Below are positions 33,593 through 43,295 of a stretch of 64,000 bases of DNA, piece by piece. The DNA is from Desulfovibrio sp. (lineage in GTDB: Bacteria > Desulfobacterota > Desulfovibrionia > Desulfovibrionales > Desulfovibrionaceae): positions 1-64,000 of the forward strand of contig JAFQNG010000058.1 in the NCBI GenBank assembly GCA_017396005.1, given 5' to 3'. Below the pieces are notes generated by a model. The model saw only the letters and a program-made list of their open reading frames with translations, was not told where the DNA came from and ran no database searches. The translations under genes and the position numbers were made by a program. Numbering within the stretch: position 1 is the first letter of the stretch; each line of letters starts with the position of its first letter.

Positions 33593-36500
33593 TCAGGCGA
33601 TTTCAGTCAGCTTGTCGGCCTTGCGTATGTTGACACAGCAGGCCTTGGCCTCGGGTATGGTAGTATTGGGGTCATACGCCGCCACTGTCAGACGGTTGGT
33701 GGAGTCACCACATTTGGGCGTTGTCCAGCCATACGCAAAGGGCATACCCACAAGGTGAACGGTTTTGCCCATGACCGTGAACGGACGTATGCGTATGGTC
33801 ACCATGGCAATGGCTTCCACGCGTCCACGGGCACTTTCCACAATGACGCCATCGCCGTTCTTGATGCCCTTTTCCTTGGCCAGCTCATGGCTCATCTCAA
33901 TGTAGAGCTGCGGCTCGCATTCCAGCAGATTGGGCACATTGCGCGTTTCACCGCCGCCGCACCAGTGCTCGGTCATGCTGTAGGTGGTCAGCACAATGGG
34001 ATAGCGCGGGTCGGCCGCCTTGGCAAAGACGTCCATGTCTGAGGTATGGAACTTGTACACCGGGCTGCGCAGCTGCTTGGAGAAGGGATGCGCGGCCAGC
34101 GGCGTTTCCACAGGTTCGTAATGCTCGGGGAAGGGACCGTCCAGCCTGCCGGGCCCGTAAAGCTGGGCATAACCGTCGGTATTCATGATAAAGGGCAGTT
34201 TGCCCTTGGGATCGGACATGGGCGGCCAGGGGCCGTCAGGCACATCACCCACCCACTTGCCGTCCTGCCAGACAATGACGGTCTTGTCCGGATTCCACGG
34301 CTTTCCGTTCACGTCCACAGAGGCACGGTTGTACAGGATTCGCCGGTTCACCGGCCAGCACCACGACCAGTTGGGGAAGAGACCGATCCTGGCCTGCATC
34401 GGTGTCTGGCTGGGGTCACGACGCTTGGATTTGTTGCCCTCTTCTTCGGTATAGCTGCCGCAGTAGAGCCAGTTGAGGGAAGACGTGCTGCCGTCAGTCT
34501 GCAGCGCCCCAAAGGCCGGAACCTGCTGTCCACGCTTGTAGAGCTTGTTGCCCACCTTGGTGTCGGCCCAGAACATGCCGTTGATGCGGCGTGCCCATTC
34601 TTCGGGATCGAACTTCTCGGGCCAGTTCAGCTTGAGCAGGGCTTCGGGCAAAACGCCCCCCTCAGCCTGATAGAGAGCACGCAACCTGTTGATAAGGGGT
34701 ACGAAGATATCGGCAAAGTTGCGGGCCTCACCACCGGGCTCCACAGCCTTGTCAAACCACTGCAGCCAGCGGCCACTGTTGCTGATGGTGCCCGCCTTTT
34801 CCACACGGTGCGCTGAAGGAAGCAGGAAGACTTCTGTCTTGCAGGCCTTGGGGTCCACACCGGGACGCTGCCAGTTGTCAGAGGTCTCCGAATGGTGCAG
34901 CTCGGAACAGACCATCCAGTCCAGATTGTCCAGAGCCTTGCGCATCTTGTTGGTGTGCGGGAAACTGTTCATGGGGTTCACGCCGAAAATGAAACCGCCC
35001 TTCATCTTGCCATGGTACATCTTGTCCATGACATACATGTAGGAGTAATCTTCGTTCTTCTCGCCCTTGGGCAGCAGCCCGTAGCAGAAGTCGTTTTCTG
35101 GCGTGGCCTCGTCGCCATACCAGCCCTTGAGCAGACTGGCCATGTACTTGGGCCTGTTGCCCCACCAGTTGGCACTGTTTTTCAGGGCCGTCACCGGGGT
35201 ATTGGCCTTGTTGAACTGCTCCAGTGTCTGCCAGTCGGCCTGCGGCAGGGCGATATAGCCGGGCAGGATGTGATAGAGCAGGGCATGGTCTGTAGAACCC
35301 TGCACATTGGGCTCGCCACGCAGGGCATTGATGCCGCCGCCGGCAATACCGATATTGCCCAGCAGGAGCTGTATGAGGGCAGATGTGCGGATGTTCTGCA
35401 CCCCCACAGTATGCTGCGTCCAGCCAAGGGCATAGAGTATGGTGCCTGCCTTGTCAGGTTTGCCCGTGGCACAGAAGGTATCATAGACCCGCAGCAGATT
35501 CTGCTCCGACACGCCGGTGACGTCAGAAACGGTCTTCAGGGTATAGCGGTCGTAGTGCTTCTTCATGAGATTGAAGACACAACGCTCGTGCTTCAGGCTT
35601 TCGTCGCGCAGGGGCGCGCCGTCAGGCCCCTTTTCAAAGGCCCATTTGCTGCGGTCATAGGTGCGGCTCTTGGGATCATAGCCGCTGAAGAGGCCATCTT
35701 CAAAGGCATAGTCCTTACCGACAATGAAGGAGGCATTGGTGTAGTTGAGCACATATTCCTTGTGATGGAGTTCCTTCTCAAGGATGTAGCGCAGCATACC
35801 GCCCAGGAAGGCAATATCCGTACCCGAGCGCAGGGGAACATGGAAATCACATCGCGCCGACGTGCGCGAGAATTTGGGGTCCACATGCATGAGTGCGGCC
35901 CCGTTGTCCTTGGCCTTCATGATCCACTTGAAAGCCACGGGATGATGTTCAGCGGCATTGCTGCCGATAATGAGCACTGCATCGGCATTCTTGATGTCGA
36001 TCCAGTGATTGGTCATAGCACCGCGTCCGAACGACTCTGCCAGAGCCGGTACAGTGGGGCTGTGTCAGACCCGTGCCTGGTGGTCCATATGGACAACACC
36101 CAGGCCGCGCAGGGCTTGATGCATGACGGCGCATTCCTCATTGGAGGCGTGCGACGTACCCATCATGAAAATACTTTCCAGTCGGTTGACGGTCTGGCCT
36201 GCCCCGTTCTTGAGGATCATGTCCTTGTCGCGGGCATCCTTGACACGACGCGCTATCTGATCCAGCGTCCAGTCCCAGCTCTTCTCTTCCCACTTGTCGC
36301 TGTGGGGAGCACGGTAAAGAGGCTTTGTCAGGCGGTGATCATTGGTATACATGCTGTAGAGGGCCGCGCCCTTGGCGCACAAAGCCCCTTCATTGACCGG
36401 GAAGTCAGGATCGCCCTCTGTGGAGACCAGCTTGCCGTCACGTACATAGGCAATGACCTGACAGCAGACCGAACAGAAGGGGCAGATGGTCTGAACCTCT

Positions 36501-36631
36501 TTGGCGCCTTCGATCTTCAGGGTTTTGGCGTAGGCCAAGGCTTCGCTGACATCAACGCCCAGCTGACTGAGCGTCAGGCACAGGGCCCCGGCGCCAGCCA
36601 TCTTGAGAAACTGTCTCCGCGAAAAACGCAT
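33593..36631 (-). CDS. fdhA: Formate dehydrogenase catalytic (alpha) subunit, selenoprotein
   Basis: 1012 residues including selenocysteine, encoded by TGA at 36067-36065 (codon 189) in the context ARVUHSPTVPALAESFGRGAMTNHW, the standard Sec active site of FdnG-type enzymes; the frame is open on both sides. Other features: Tat signal RRQFLKMAGAGA, 4Fe-4S ligands CPFCSVCC (Cys 50, 53, 57), and molybdopterin domains typical of the family. It oxidises formate to CO2 in the periplasm using a bis-MGD Mo or W centre. The start at 36631 is set by AAAGGAG 6 nt upstream. Normal gene callers would split it in two. Confidence 0.96.
36027..36049 (-). promoter_or_regulatory. Candidate bacterial SECIS hairpin in fdhA
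   Basis: Starting 16 nt after the UGA on the minus strand, CCG-GCUC pairs with GAGU...CGG (internal bulge CGUU) and leaves the 5-nt loop UGGCA. Position and size suit a SelB-binding element read within the coding sequence. The folding was done by hand. Confidence 0.45.
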
Positions 36632-36741
36632 AGGCATCTCCTTTGTTTTTCGATGCTTACCATGAAAATTCCGTTTCTGTGTTTGTAAAATACCATATTT
36701 TTGTCGCTTTGGGAAGCAGCCTGGCATTTTCTGCGTACTTT

Positions 36742-38784
36742 TTACTCTGAACCGCCAGCAAAAACTTCCCCGCCCTCTTCTGCAGGCGCGCTTTCAGGCA
36801 GTCCCTGCAACAGGTTCTGATGACCGCGGATGATAGCCGGCAGTGCCTGAGGGTTGGCCAGGGCTGTGGTGTCACCCAGTTCTTCCAGAGCATTGGCCGC
36901 TATCTTGCGCAGCATGCGCCGAATGATCTTGCCAGACGATGTCTTGGGCATGGCCTCCACAAACTGTATGTATTCCGGACTGGCCAAGGGGCCTATGTCA
37001 CGACGTACGGCATCACGCAGGCTTTTCCGCAGCGCATCGCTCCAGGGTACTTCATCACGGGTGAGCACATAGGCATAGATACCCTCGCCCTTGAGAAGAT
37101 GCGGCATGGGCACCACAGCAGCCTCGGCGATATCAGGACAGGAGGTCAGCACAGCCTCAACTTCCACAGTGGAGAGGCGATGCCCCGAAACATTGATGGA
37201 ATCGTCAATGCGCCCCAGTATCCAGAAATAGCCATCCTCGTCCACCCGTGCTCCATCACCGGATTCATAACAGCCAAAGCGTGAAAAATAGGACTGATAC
37301 TTGGCCTCATCGTTGAAGACACCCAGCATCATACCCGGCCAGGGCTTGCGGATGACCAGATGCCCTGCCCCGTCACCATCCTCCCCGTCCTGTGCCGGAC
37401 TGGGCAGCACGGCCGCATCAATACCGGGGAGGGGCTTACATGCCGAACCGGGCTTGAGCCTGGTGGCATAGGGCATAGGGCTGATAATGGCCCCGCCGGT
37501 CTCTGTCTGCCACCAGGTATCCACTATGGGCAGCTCACTGTCTCCGATATGCTTGTGGAACCAGTGCCAGGCTTCGGGATTGATGGGTTCGCCCACGGTG
37601 GCCAGTATGCGCAGGCTGTTGTGTTCGTAACGCTCTGTCCATGCCTCGCCTTCCCGCATGAGAGAGCGGATGACCGTAGGCGCGGTATAGAGAATGTTGA
37701 CGCGAAAGTTCTCCACAATACGCCAGTAGCGGTCAGGCTTGGGATAGGTAGGTACGCCCTCGAACATGATGGTGGTAGCCCCCAGAGCCAGCGGACCGTA
37801 CACACCGTAGGTATGCCCGGTGATCCAGCCCATATCAGCCGTGCACCAGTAGACATCATCATCACGCATGTCGAAACACCACTGTGTGCTGTGGGCCGCA
37901 TAGGTCAGGTAGCCGCCGGTAGAGTGCATGATGCCCGTGGGCTTGCCTGTGCTGCCACTGGTATGCAGCAGAAAAAGCGGATCATTGGCATCCATGGCCT
38001 CACAGGGAAAGTCTGCATTGAGGGTAAAGTCGTCCACCAGGTCATGCCACCAGATATCCCGACGGCCTTTCATATTGACATTTTCAATTCCGGCATGGCG
38101 CACAACCACCACATGAGCCACTGAAGGGCATTTTTCCAGAATAGGGTCAAGGTTGGCCTTGAGGGGCTTAACCTTGCCGGCGCGTATGGCACCATCAGCC
38201 GTGATTACTACTCTTGCCCTGGCGTCCTGTATGCGGCTGCGAACCCCGCCTTCGGCATAGCCGGAAAAAATGGCCGTATGCACAGCCCCGATACGGGCAC
38301 AGGCCAGCATGGCGATAACCAGCTCTGGAATCATGGGCATATAGAGGGCCACCTGGTCGCCCTTTCTGATATGGAGAGAGCTCAGGGCATGGGCCATACG
38401 GCAAACTTCTGTATACAGCATCTGATAGGTATAGCAGCGCTTGGCCATATCATCCTCACCCTGCCAGATGAGGGCAGCCTTGTTGCGCCGCCCGGAAATG
38501 AGATGGCGGTCAATACAGTTGAATGCAGCATTGAGCTTGCCCCCGGTGAACCATCTGTATTTATGGTTGACCTCATCGGCCTCAAGCACTCTGTCCCATC
38601 GCTTGAACCAGTGCAGCAGCAGTGATGCCCGGGCGTTCCAGAAATCCTGCGGATCTTCAAGGGCCTGACGGCAGATAGCAGTGTAGTCCTCTTCGCCGCA
38701 TATCCAGGCTGAAGATTTACCGTGTTCTGGCGGCAGATAGCTGCGCTGCTGATTCAAGAGGTGAGTAAAACGTGCATGGGGCAT
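36742..38784 (-). CDS. acs: Acetyl-CoA synthetase
   Basis: 680 residues, full length. AMP-binding signature LLHTSGSTGKPTGIMHSTGGY (~residue 270), DTWWQTETGG, YESGDGARVDEDGYFWILGRIDD, and the C-terminal acetylation site PKTSSGKIIRR. It activates acetate to acetyl-CoA with ATP. It lies 110 bp upstream of fdhA on the same strand, so read-through is possible. GGAGGAGG precedes the start. It has its own promoter and operator-like repeat at 38820-38865. Confidence 0.96.
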   Translation of the reverse strand: MPHARFTHLLNQQRSYLPPEHGKSSAWICGEEDYTAICRQALEDPQDFWNARASLLLHWFKRWDRVLEADEVNHKYRWFTGGKLNAAFNCIDRHLISGRRNKAALIWQGEDDMAKRCYTYQMLYTEVCRMAHALSSLHIRKGDQVALYMPMIPELVIAMLACARIGAVHTAIFSGYAEGGVRSRIQDARARVVITADGAIRAGKVKPLKANLDPILEKCPSVAHVVVVRHAGIENVNMKGRRDIWWHDLVDDFTLNADFPCEAMDANDPLFLLHTSGSTGKPTGIMHSTGGYLTYAAHSTQWCFDMRDDDVYWCTADMGWITGHTYGVYGPLALGATTIMFEGVPTYPKPDRYWRIVENFRVNILYTAPTVIRSLMREGEAWTERYEHNSLRILATVGEPINPEAWHWFHKHIGDSELPIVDTWWQTETGGAIISPMPYATRLKPGSACKPLPGIDAAVLPSPAQDGEDGDGAGHLVIRKPWPGMMLGVFNDEAKYQSYFSRFGCYESGDGARVDEDGYFWILGRIDDSINVSGHRLSTVEVEAVLTSCPDIAEAAVVPMPHLLKGEGIYAYVLTRDEVPWSDALRKSLRDAVRRDIGPLASPEYIQFVEAMPKTSSGKIIRRMLRKIAANALEELGDTTALANPQALPAIIRGHQNLLQGLPESAPAEEGGEVFAGGSE

Positions 38785-38819
38785 GGGTCGCCTCCTCCTT
38801 CTGTCAAACTAACAAAAGA

Positions 38820-38836
38820 GATAACTCAATGTTATC
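38820..38836 (-). promoter_or_regulatory. Operator-like inverted repeat at the acs start site
   Basis: GATAACATTGAGTTATC (minus strand) has 6-bp arms GATAAC/GTTATC around a 5-nt centre. It lies immediately after the predicted -10, over the transcription start, the classic place for a repressor. The binding protein is unknown. Confidence 0.45.
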
Positions 38837-38865
38837 TGCATAAAAGGGTTTTACAGAGCCGTCAA
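38837..38865 (-). promoter_or_regulatory. sigma-70-like promoter of acs
   Basis: On the minus strand TTGACG (38865-38860), 17-nt spacer, TATGCA (38842-38837), about 53 nt before the acs ATG. Confidence 0.55.
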
Positions 38866-39072
38866 GAGACAGAATTTGTTTGAACTTTCAGACATTATCG
38901 TGCACAACGTCACAAAAGTGTTTTTTATGATGTATAACCATCTGAATATACATAAAAAGGATAAAAAATCGGCAATTACGTCATAGAGAAAACCTTCACA
39001 ACAGAGCCAGCTGAATCAAAAAAATCTTTTTTATCATGAGAGCCTGCCCAATGTTTCTGATGTCTGCCGGAT
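38866..39072. other. AT-rich intergenic region upstream of acs
   Basis: About 200 bp with several A- and T-tracts and no reading frame I can support. It contains TTGTGACGTTGTGCAC (minus strand, 38912-38897), which resembles half of a Crp/Fnr-type site but is not symmetrical. Probably the upstream control region of acs. Confidence 0.4.
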
Positions 39073-39103
39073 AAAAAAGCCCCGCATCCAGAAGATGCGG
39101 GGC
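39073..39103 (-). terminator. Rho-independent terminator downstream of the permease stub
   Basis: Perfect 10-bp stem GCCCCGCATC/GATGCGGGGC with a 5-nt loop, followed on the minus strand by TTTTTT. It lies 33 bp after the stop of the lldP-like stub and was presumably its original terminator. Confidence 0.92.
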
Positions 39104-39136
39104 CTGGGAGTTCTGAGCCCTGTGAACAGACAGTCT

Positions 39137-39256
39137 CTACGGGAGCATCCAGCGCAGAGGACCGGCCTGCAGCCAGGTCAGTACGCATATGCATATTGTC
39201 ATAGCGATACTGTGCGGCAGGGCAAAACGGAACAGATCCCCTTCCTGGCCCACCAT
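39137..39256 (-). pseudogene. C-terminal stub of a second lactate/glycolate permease
   Basis: On the minus strand the frame from 39256 to the TAG at 39137 reads MVGQEGDLFRFALPHS, then a hydrophobic segment, ending LQAGPLRWMLP. This matches the C-terminus of E. coli LldP/GlcA as I recall it (VGKESDLFRF...HS...LQA...WM.P), and differs from the C-terminus of the intact lldP next door. The rest of the gene is missing. The stub is bracketed by two intrinsic terminators, which suggests deletion within a former tandem pair of permease genes. It has no RBS. Confidence 0.75.
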
Positions 39257-39264
39257 ATATGACG

Positions 39265-39294
39265 CGAAAAGCCCGCCATACGGTGGGCTTTTCG
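39265..39294 (-). terminator. Rho-independent terminator of the lactate operon
   Basis: Stem CGAAAAGCCC.../...GGGCTTTTCG with a 4-nt loop, A-tract and T-tract inside the stem, 23 bp after the lldP stop. It ends the lactate operon transcript. Confidence 0.88.
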
Positions 39295-39316
39295 GTTAAG
39301 AGGGCAGTATGGTCAA

Positions 39317-40993
39317 CTAGAAGGCAGTGGGATTGGCGCCAATCAGTATCCAGCAGATCACGCCGGTGATGATGCCGTAGAGCACGAAGGGCATGAAGGT
39401 CTTCTTCAGCACTTCGCCTTCGCGGCCGGAGAGGCCCACCACGGCGCAGGCAGCGACGATATTGTGTACGCAGATCATGTTGCCCATGGCACCACCCACG
39501 CACTGGGCAGCCACGATGATCTGGCGGGGCAGGCCGAGGTTGGCGGCCATGCTCCACTGGAATTCGCCGAACATAAGGTCAGACACGGTGCAGGAGCCGG
39601 TGATGAAGGCACCCAGGCCGCCCACGAAGTTGGCCAGCAGAGGCCAGATGCCGCCGGCCACGTCACCCACGAAGTTGGCCAGGGCCAGGGGCATGGAGGG
39701 CACACCAGCGGGATTGGTGGCAGAACCGCGGAAAATGGAGACCAGAGCAACGGCAAAGATAAGGGCAATGGTGGGGCCCTTCATGGCCTTGAGGCTCTTG
39801 GCCCAGGCGTCCTTGACAGCAGTGCCAGGCATCTTGTGCAGGCCGATGGTCAGCAGGGCCACCACGATGAAGAAGGTACCGGGAAGATAGAGGTAGTCAA
39901 TGCTGGCGCTGACGCCCTTGAAGCCGAGAATGTCAACAAAGGCCAGCTTCTGCGCGGTCAGCCAGCCCTTGAGGGGCAGCTGCGGAATGCGGGAGATGAC
40001 CAGCAGAACGCAGATGATGACATAGGGCAACCAGGCCTGGAACTGGCTCATATGGGCCTGGAATTCGGTCTTGGTGCTGGCAGGGGCAGTGCCGGTCCAG
40101 CTGGCGTCCCACTGAGAAACAGGGGCAAAATTCCAGGTATCCTTGGGCACGCAGAAGCCCTTCTTGGTGGCCCAGACAATGATGCCAAGGCCGATGAGGC
40201 CGCCCAGCATGGACGGGAATTCGGGGCCCAGCAGCCAGGCACAGGCAATGTAGGGAATGAGGAAGACCACGGCGCAGAAGAGGCAGTACTTCCAGGCGCG
40301 GAAGCCGATGGCCCAGCTCTTTTCAGGGCCAAAATAACGGGTCAGCATGCCCAGCATGAAGGTGGTGATGATGAAGGCCATGGGGGCGTGCATGATGGTG
40401 GACCATTCACCGATGACCTTGCAGAAGGCTTCATAGGTGGGGAAAGCCGCATTGGCCGCTTCGGTGACAGGCGTTTTCAGGAAGCTGAAGCCCACGATGA
40501 CCGGGGTACCCACGGCGCCGAAGGTAACAGGCACGGAGTTGAAGACCAGGCAGAGCACCGCTGCCGCCATGGCCGGGAAGCCCAGGCCCAGGAGCAGGGG
40601 CGCGGCCAGGGCGGCAGGCGTACCAAAACCGGCAGCGCCTTCGATGAAGGCGGCAAAGATGAAGCCGATGATGATGGTCTGCACACGGCGGTCACGGCTG
40701 ACGTTCTGCATGCCGTACTGAATGGTTTCCATACCGCCGCTTTCTTCCAGCGTGTACAGAATCAGAATGGCACCAAAGACGATGATGAGCACACCAATGG
40801 CTACCACCACGCCCTGCAGGGAAAGAGCGGCCAGGTATTTGGCCTCAAGCCCCCAGCCCTGAACGCCGCAGATGACGCAGGCCAGCCAGGCCATGGGCAT
40901 GGCGCGGGTGGCGGGCCAGCGCAGACCCACCATGAGCACCAGGGCCACAGCGATGGGGATGACGGCAAGCAGGGCCAGCATTCCAATTGACAT
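39317..40993 (-). CDS. lldP: L-lactate permease (LctP/LldP family)
   Basis: 558 residues, 12 or more predicted membrane segments. Family stretches [25 protein letters not shown] (residue ~113) and [25 protein letters not shown] near the C-terminus. Inner-membrane lactate uptake, likely proton or cation coupled. It is the last gene of the leftward lactate operon and is preceded by a 147-bp gap with a long inverted repeat. GGAGG lies 7 nt before its ATG. Confidence 0.95.
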   Translation of the reverse strand: MSIGMLALLAVIPIAVALVLMVGLRWPATRAMPMAWLACVICGVQGWGLEAKYLAALSLQGVVVAIGVLIIVFGAILILYTLEESGGMETIQYGMQNVSRDRRVQTIIIGFIFAAFIEGAAGFGTPAALAAPLLLGLGFPAMAAAVLCLVFNSVPVTFGAVGTPVIVGFSFLKTPVTEAANAAFPTYEAFCKVIGEWSTIMHAPMAFIITTFMLGMLTRYFGPEKSWAIGFRAWKYCLFCAVVFLIPYIACAWLLGPEFPSMLGGLIGLGIIVWATKKGFCVPKDTWNFAPVSQWDASWTGTAPASTKTEFQAHMSQFQAWLPYVIICVLLVISRIPQLPLKGWLTAQKLAFVDILGFKGVSASIDYLYLPGTFFIVVALLTIGLHKMPGTAVKDAWAKSLKAMKGPTIALIFAVALVSIFRGSATNPAGVPSMPLALANFVGDVAGGIWPLLANFVGGLGAFITGSCTVSDLMFGEFQWSMAANLGLPRQIIVAAQCVGGAMGNMICVHNIVAACAVVGLSGREGEVLKKTFMPFVLYGIITGVICWILIGANPTAF

Positions 40994-41025
40994 AGACGCC
41001 TCCTATCCAGTTAAAGGTGTACGAC

Positions 41026-41086
41026 ACGGCATTTAGTTTGAACAGGAGCTCTGTAAATCCAGCCCATATTCCCCCCTAAATGCCGT
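41026..41086 (-). promoter_or_regulatory. Long-range inverted repeat upstream of lldP
   Basis: ACGGCATTTAG (41026-41036) is exactly complementary to CTAAATGCCGT (41076-41086), separated by 39 bp. It lies between the lutB-lutA fusion gene and lldP. It may be two operator half-sites or an RNA stem controlling permease expression separately from the enzymes. Confidence 0.45.
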
Positions 41087-41140
41087 AAGCCGACCAAATG
41101 TGAAACGGGGTGCCCCCTTTGGTTCATCCCGTTCAAAACA

Positions 41141-43291
41141 CTAAGGTTTGAGGTTGGCGGCCAGCAGCTCTGAAAGATGCTGTACCTTGATATCCATACC
41201 CTGCTTTTCCGCACCACCGCGCAGCTGCATGACGCAGCCGGGGCAGTCCATGACCAGGCGGGTAGCGCCAGTGGCCTGCACACGCTTGAGCTTGTTTTCC
41301 AGAATCTGTGCGGAAATTTCGGGGAACTTGGCCGAATAGCTGCCACCGAAGCCGCAGCAGACCTCTTCTTCATCGCAGGGCACATACTGGGCCGCGCTGG
41401 CAATGAGCGCGCGCGGGGCTTCCTTGACCTTCAGTGCGCGACACAGATGGCAGGAGGCATGATAGGTGACCTTTTCGTCAGACTGGTTGAAGTCTTCCGC
41501 GGTCAGACCCAGCTTGTCATGCATGAAGGAGCTGAAATCCGTGACCTTGTCGGCAAATGCCTGTGCCTGCGAGCTGATGTCACGCTCATTTTCCACAATC
41601 TTGACCACAGTGTGCTTCAAATGCGAGGCACAGCTGGCACACAGAGTAATGATGGCGTCATAGCGTTCTTTCTGGAAGGCACGGATGTTCTGCCTGGCCA
41701 CATCAATGGCGATCTTGCGCTGGCCCATCATTTCCAGGGGCAGGCCGCAGCAGGTCTGCTCCATGGGGAAGTCCACAGCGATATTTCTGGCAGCAAGAAT
41801 CTTCACACAGGCTTCCAGCTGTTCAGGATAAATGAAGTCCTGTGCGCAGCCGCTGAAGATGGCCACCTTCATGTCAGGCCTGCTCACCTGGGGCTTGATA
41901 TCGGCCCAGCGATCACGGAAACTCCGTGCCGCAATGGCAGGCAGGGCCTTGAAGCCGTGCTTGCCCAGGAACATGGCCGGCAGATGCCGCTGGAACTGCG
42001 CACCGCCGGTAAAGGGCTTCTGAGCATGCTTGGCAAACTTGAGAAGGCTGTGGAAGATCCTGCGATTCTTCATGACTGAGCCCAGCAGCGCGGCCACGCC
42101 GCCACCCTGCTCTTCAGTAACACGGGCACGTATTTCACGGATGAGGCGCGGCAGATCAATGCCACCGGCGCAGACATTGGCGCAGGCTTCGCAGCCCACA
42201 CAGTTCTGGCAGAGCACGGCTGCCTTGTCCTTACCGTGGAAGAAATAGGTCAGAATGAGGCCAATGGCGCCGATATAGATATAACCCATCTTGTGACCGC
42301 CCACCAGGCGGAAGACCGGGCAGACATTGGCACAGGCCCCGCAGCGTACACAGCGGAAAATCTGCGAGAAGATGGGATCTTTGGCAATTTCGGAGCGGCC
42401 ATTATCAAGAAAGATGACATGTCTGACCTTTTTGCCGCCTTCGGCAGATTCGCAGGGGCCGGCACCGGCTATCCACGAAACATAGGCCGTAAGGCGCTGG
42501 GCCGTGGCATTACGCGGCAGCACCTGCAGTGCCGTAAGGGCATCATCAATGGTGGGCACCAGCTTGTCCAGACCGGCGATGGCCACATGCACACGCGGCA
42601 GTGTGGTGACCATGCGGGCATTGCCCTCATTGGTCACTGTGGTCACCAGACCGCTCTCGGCAATGGCAAAGTTACAGCCCGTAACGCCCATGTCTGCAGT
42701 GATGAACTTGCGGCGCAGCTGCACACGGGCCACCTTGACCAGCTTCTGCACGTCTGTATCCTGCTTTTCGCCGGTGGCCTTGCTGAAATCGTCAGCTACC
42801 TGATAGCGCGAAAGGTGAATGGCAGGCATGACCATATGGGATGGCCCCTCGTGCCGCAGCTGAATGATCCATTCACCAAGGTCTGTTTCGTCCACAATGA
42901 AGCCTTCGGCCTCCAGAGCGGTATTCAGCTGTATTTCTTCAGCCGTCATGGACTTGGACTTGACCACATGCTTGACATTGTTCTCCCTGGCAATACGGAT
43001 GACAATGTCATTGGCTTCCTTGGCGTCAGCAGCACGGTGTACGATGACGCCACGCTTTTCGGCTTCTTCCTTGTATTTCTGGAAGAGCTCTTCCATATGA
43101 CGGCAGGCGTTGTCTTTGGCGTCAGCTATCTGGCTGATGAGGGCCTTTTCATCCACTTCCTTGAAGACAGCTTCACGGTTGGCGCGGTAAGCCACGGCAA
43201 AGGTATCCAAGGTACGGCGCAGAAAATCGTCCTGCAGAGCATCGTCGATCTGCTTGCGGTAATCGGAAAGATTCTTGGGCGCTTCATGCAT
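41141..43291 (-). CDS. Lactate-utilisation Fe-S protein, LutB-LutA fusion
   Basis: 716 residues. Residues ~50-300 form the LUD domain of LutB (VKHVVKSKSMTAEEIQLN; MVTTLPRVHVAIAGLDKLVP). Two 4Fe-4S motifs follow (CVRCGACANVCPVFRLVGGH; CQNCVGCEACANVC). The C-terminal part carries two CCG domains of LutA/GlcF type (CCGLPLEM, CASCASHLK; CHLCRALK, CCGFGGSYSAKF, CPGCVMQL). The fused architecture matches the large Fe-S protein of the Desulfovibrio organic-acid oxidation region. It transfers electrons from lactate oxidation. It starts 4 bp after lutC with GGAGG inside the end of lutC. Confidence 0.92.
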   Translation of the reverse strand: MHEAPKNLSDYRKQIDDALQDDFLRRTLDTFAVAYRANREAVFKEVDEKALISQIADAKDNACRHMEELFQKYKEEAEKRGVIVHRAADAKEANDIVIRIARENNVKHVVKSKSMTAEEIQLNTALEAEGFIVDETDLGEWIIQLRHEGPSHMVMPAIHLSRYQVADDFSKATGEKQDTDVQKLVKVARVQLRRKFITADMGVTGCNFAIAESGLVTTVTNEGNARMVTTLPRVHVAIAGLDKLVPTIDDALTALQVLPRNATAQRLTAYVSWIAGAGPCESAEGGKKVRHVIFLDNGRSEIAKDPIFSQIFRCVRCGACANVCPVFRLVGGHKMGYIYIGAIGLILTYFFHGKDKAAVLCQNCVGCEACANVCAGGIDLPRLIREIRARVTEEQGGGVAALLGSVMKNRRIFHSLLKFAKHAQKPFTGGAQFQRHLPAMFLGKHGFKALPAIAARSFRDRWADIKPQVSRPDMKVAIFSGCAQDFIYPEQLEACVKILAARNIAVDFPMEQTCCGLPLEMMGQRKIAIDVARQNIRAFQKERYDAIITLCASCASHLKHTVVKIVENERDISSQAQAFADKVTDFSSFMHDKLGLTAEDFNQSDEKVTYHASCHLCRALKVKEAPRALIASAAQYVPCDEEEVCCGFGGSYSAKFPEISAQILENKLKRVQATGATRLVMDCPGCVMQLRGGAEKQGMDIKVQHLSELLAANLKP

Positions 43292-43295
43292 GGCC

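Noticed and set aside
36016..36067. fdhA as a frameshifted or nonsense-mutated pseudogene
   Set aside because: Both parts are in the same frame, the single stop is UGA, and it falls at the known selenocysteine position.
34892..36688. 598-codon open frame on the plus strand opposite fdhA
   Set aside because: Antisense shadow of the formate dehydrogenase gene; no RBS and no recognisable motif.
38976..39557. 193-codon minus-strand frame at the 3' end of lldP
   Set aside because: Its first half is an out-of-frame reading of lldP and it crosses two terminators. The real signal in this stretch is the short permease stub in another frame.
39464..40990. 508-codon open frame on the plus strand opposite lldP
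   Set aside because: Composition is Gly/His/Gln/Asp-rich nonsense with no domain, exactly antisense to a well-supported permease; a codon-bias shadow.
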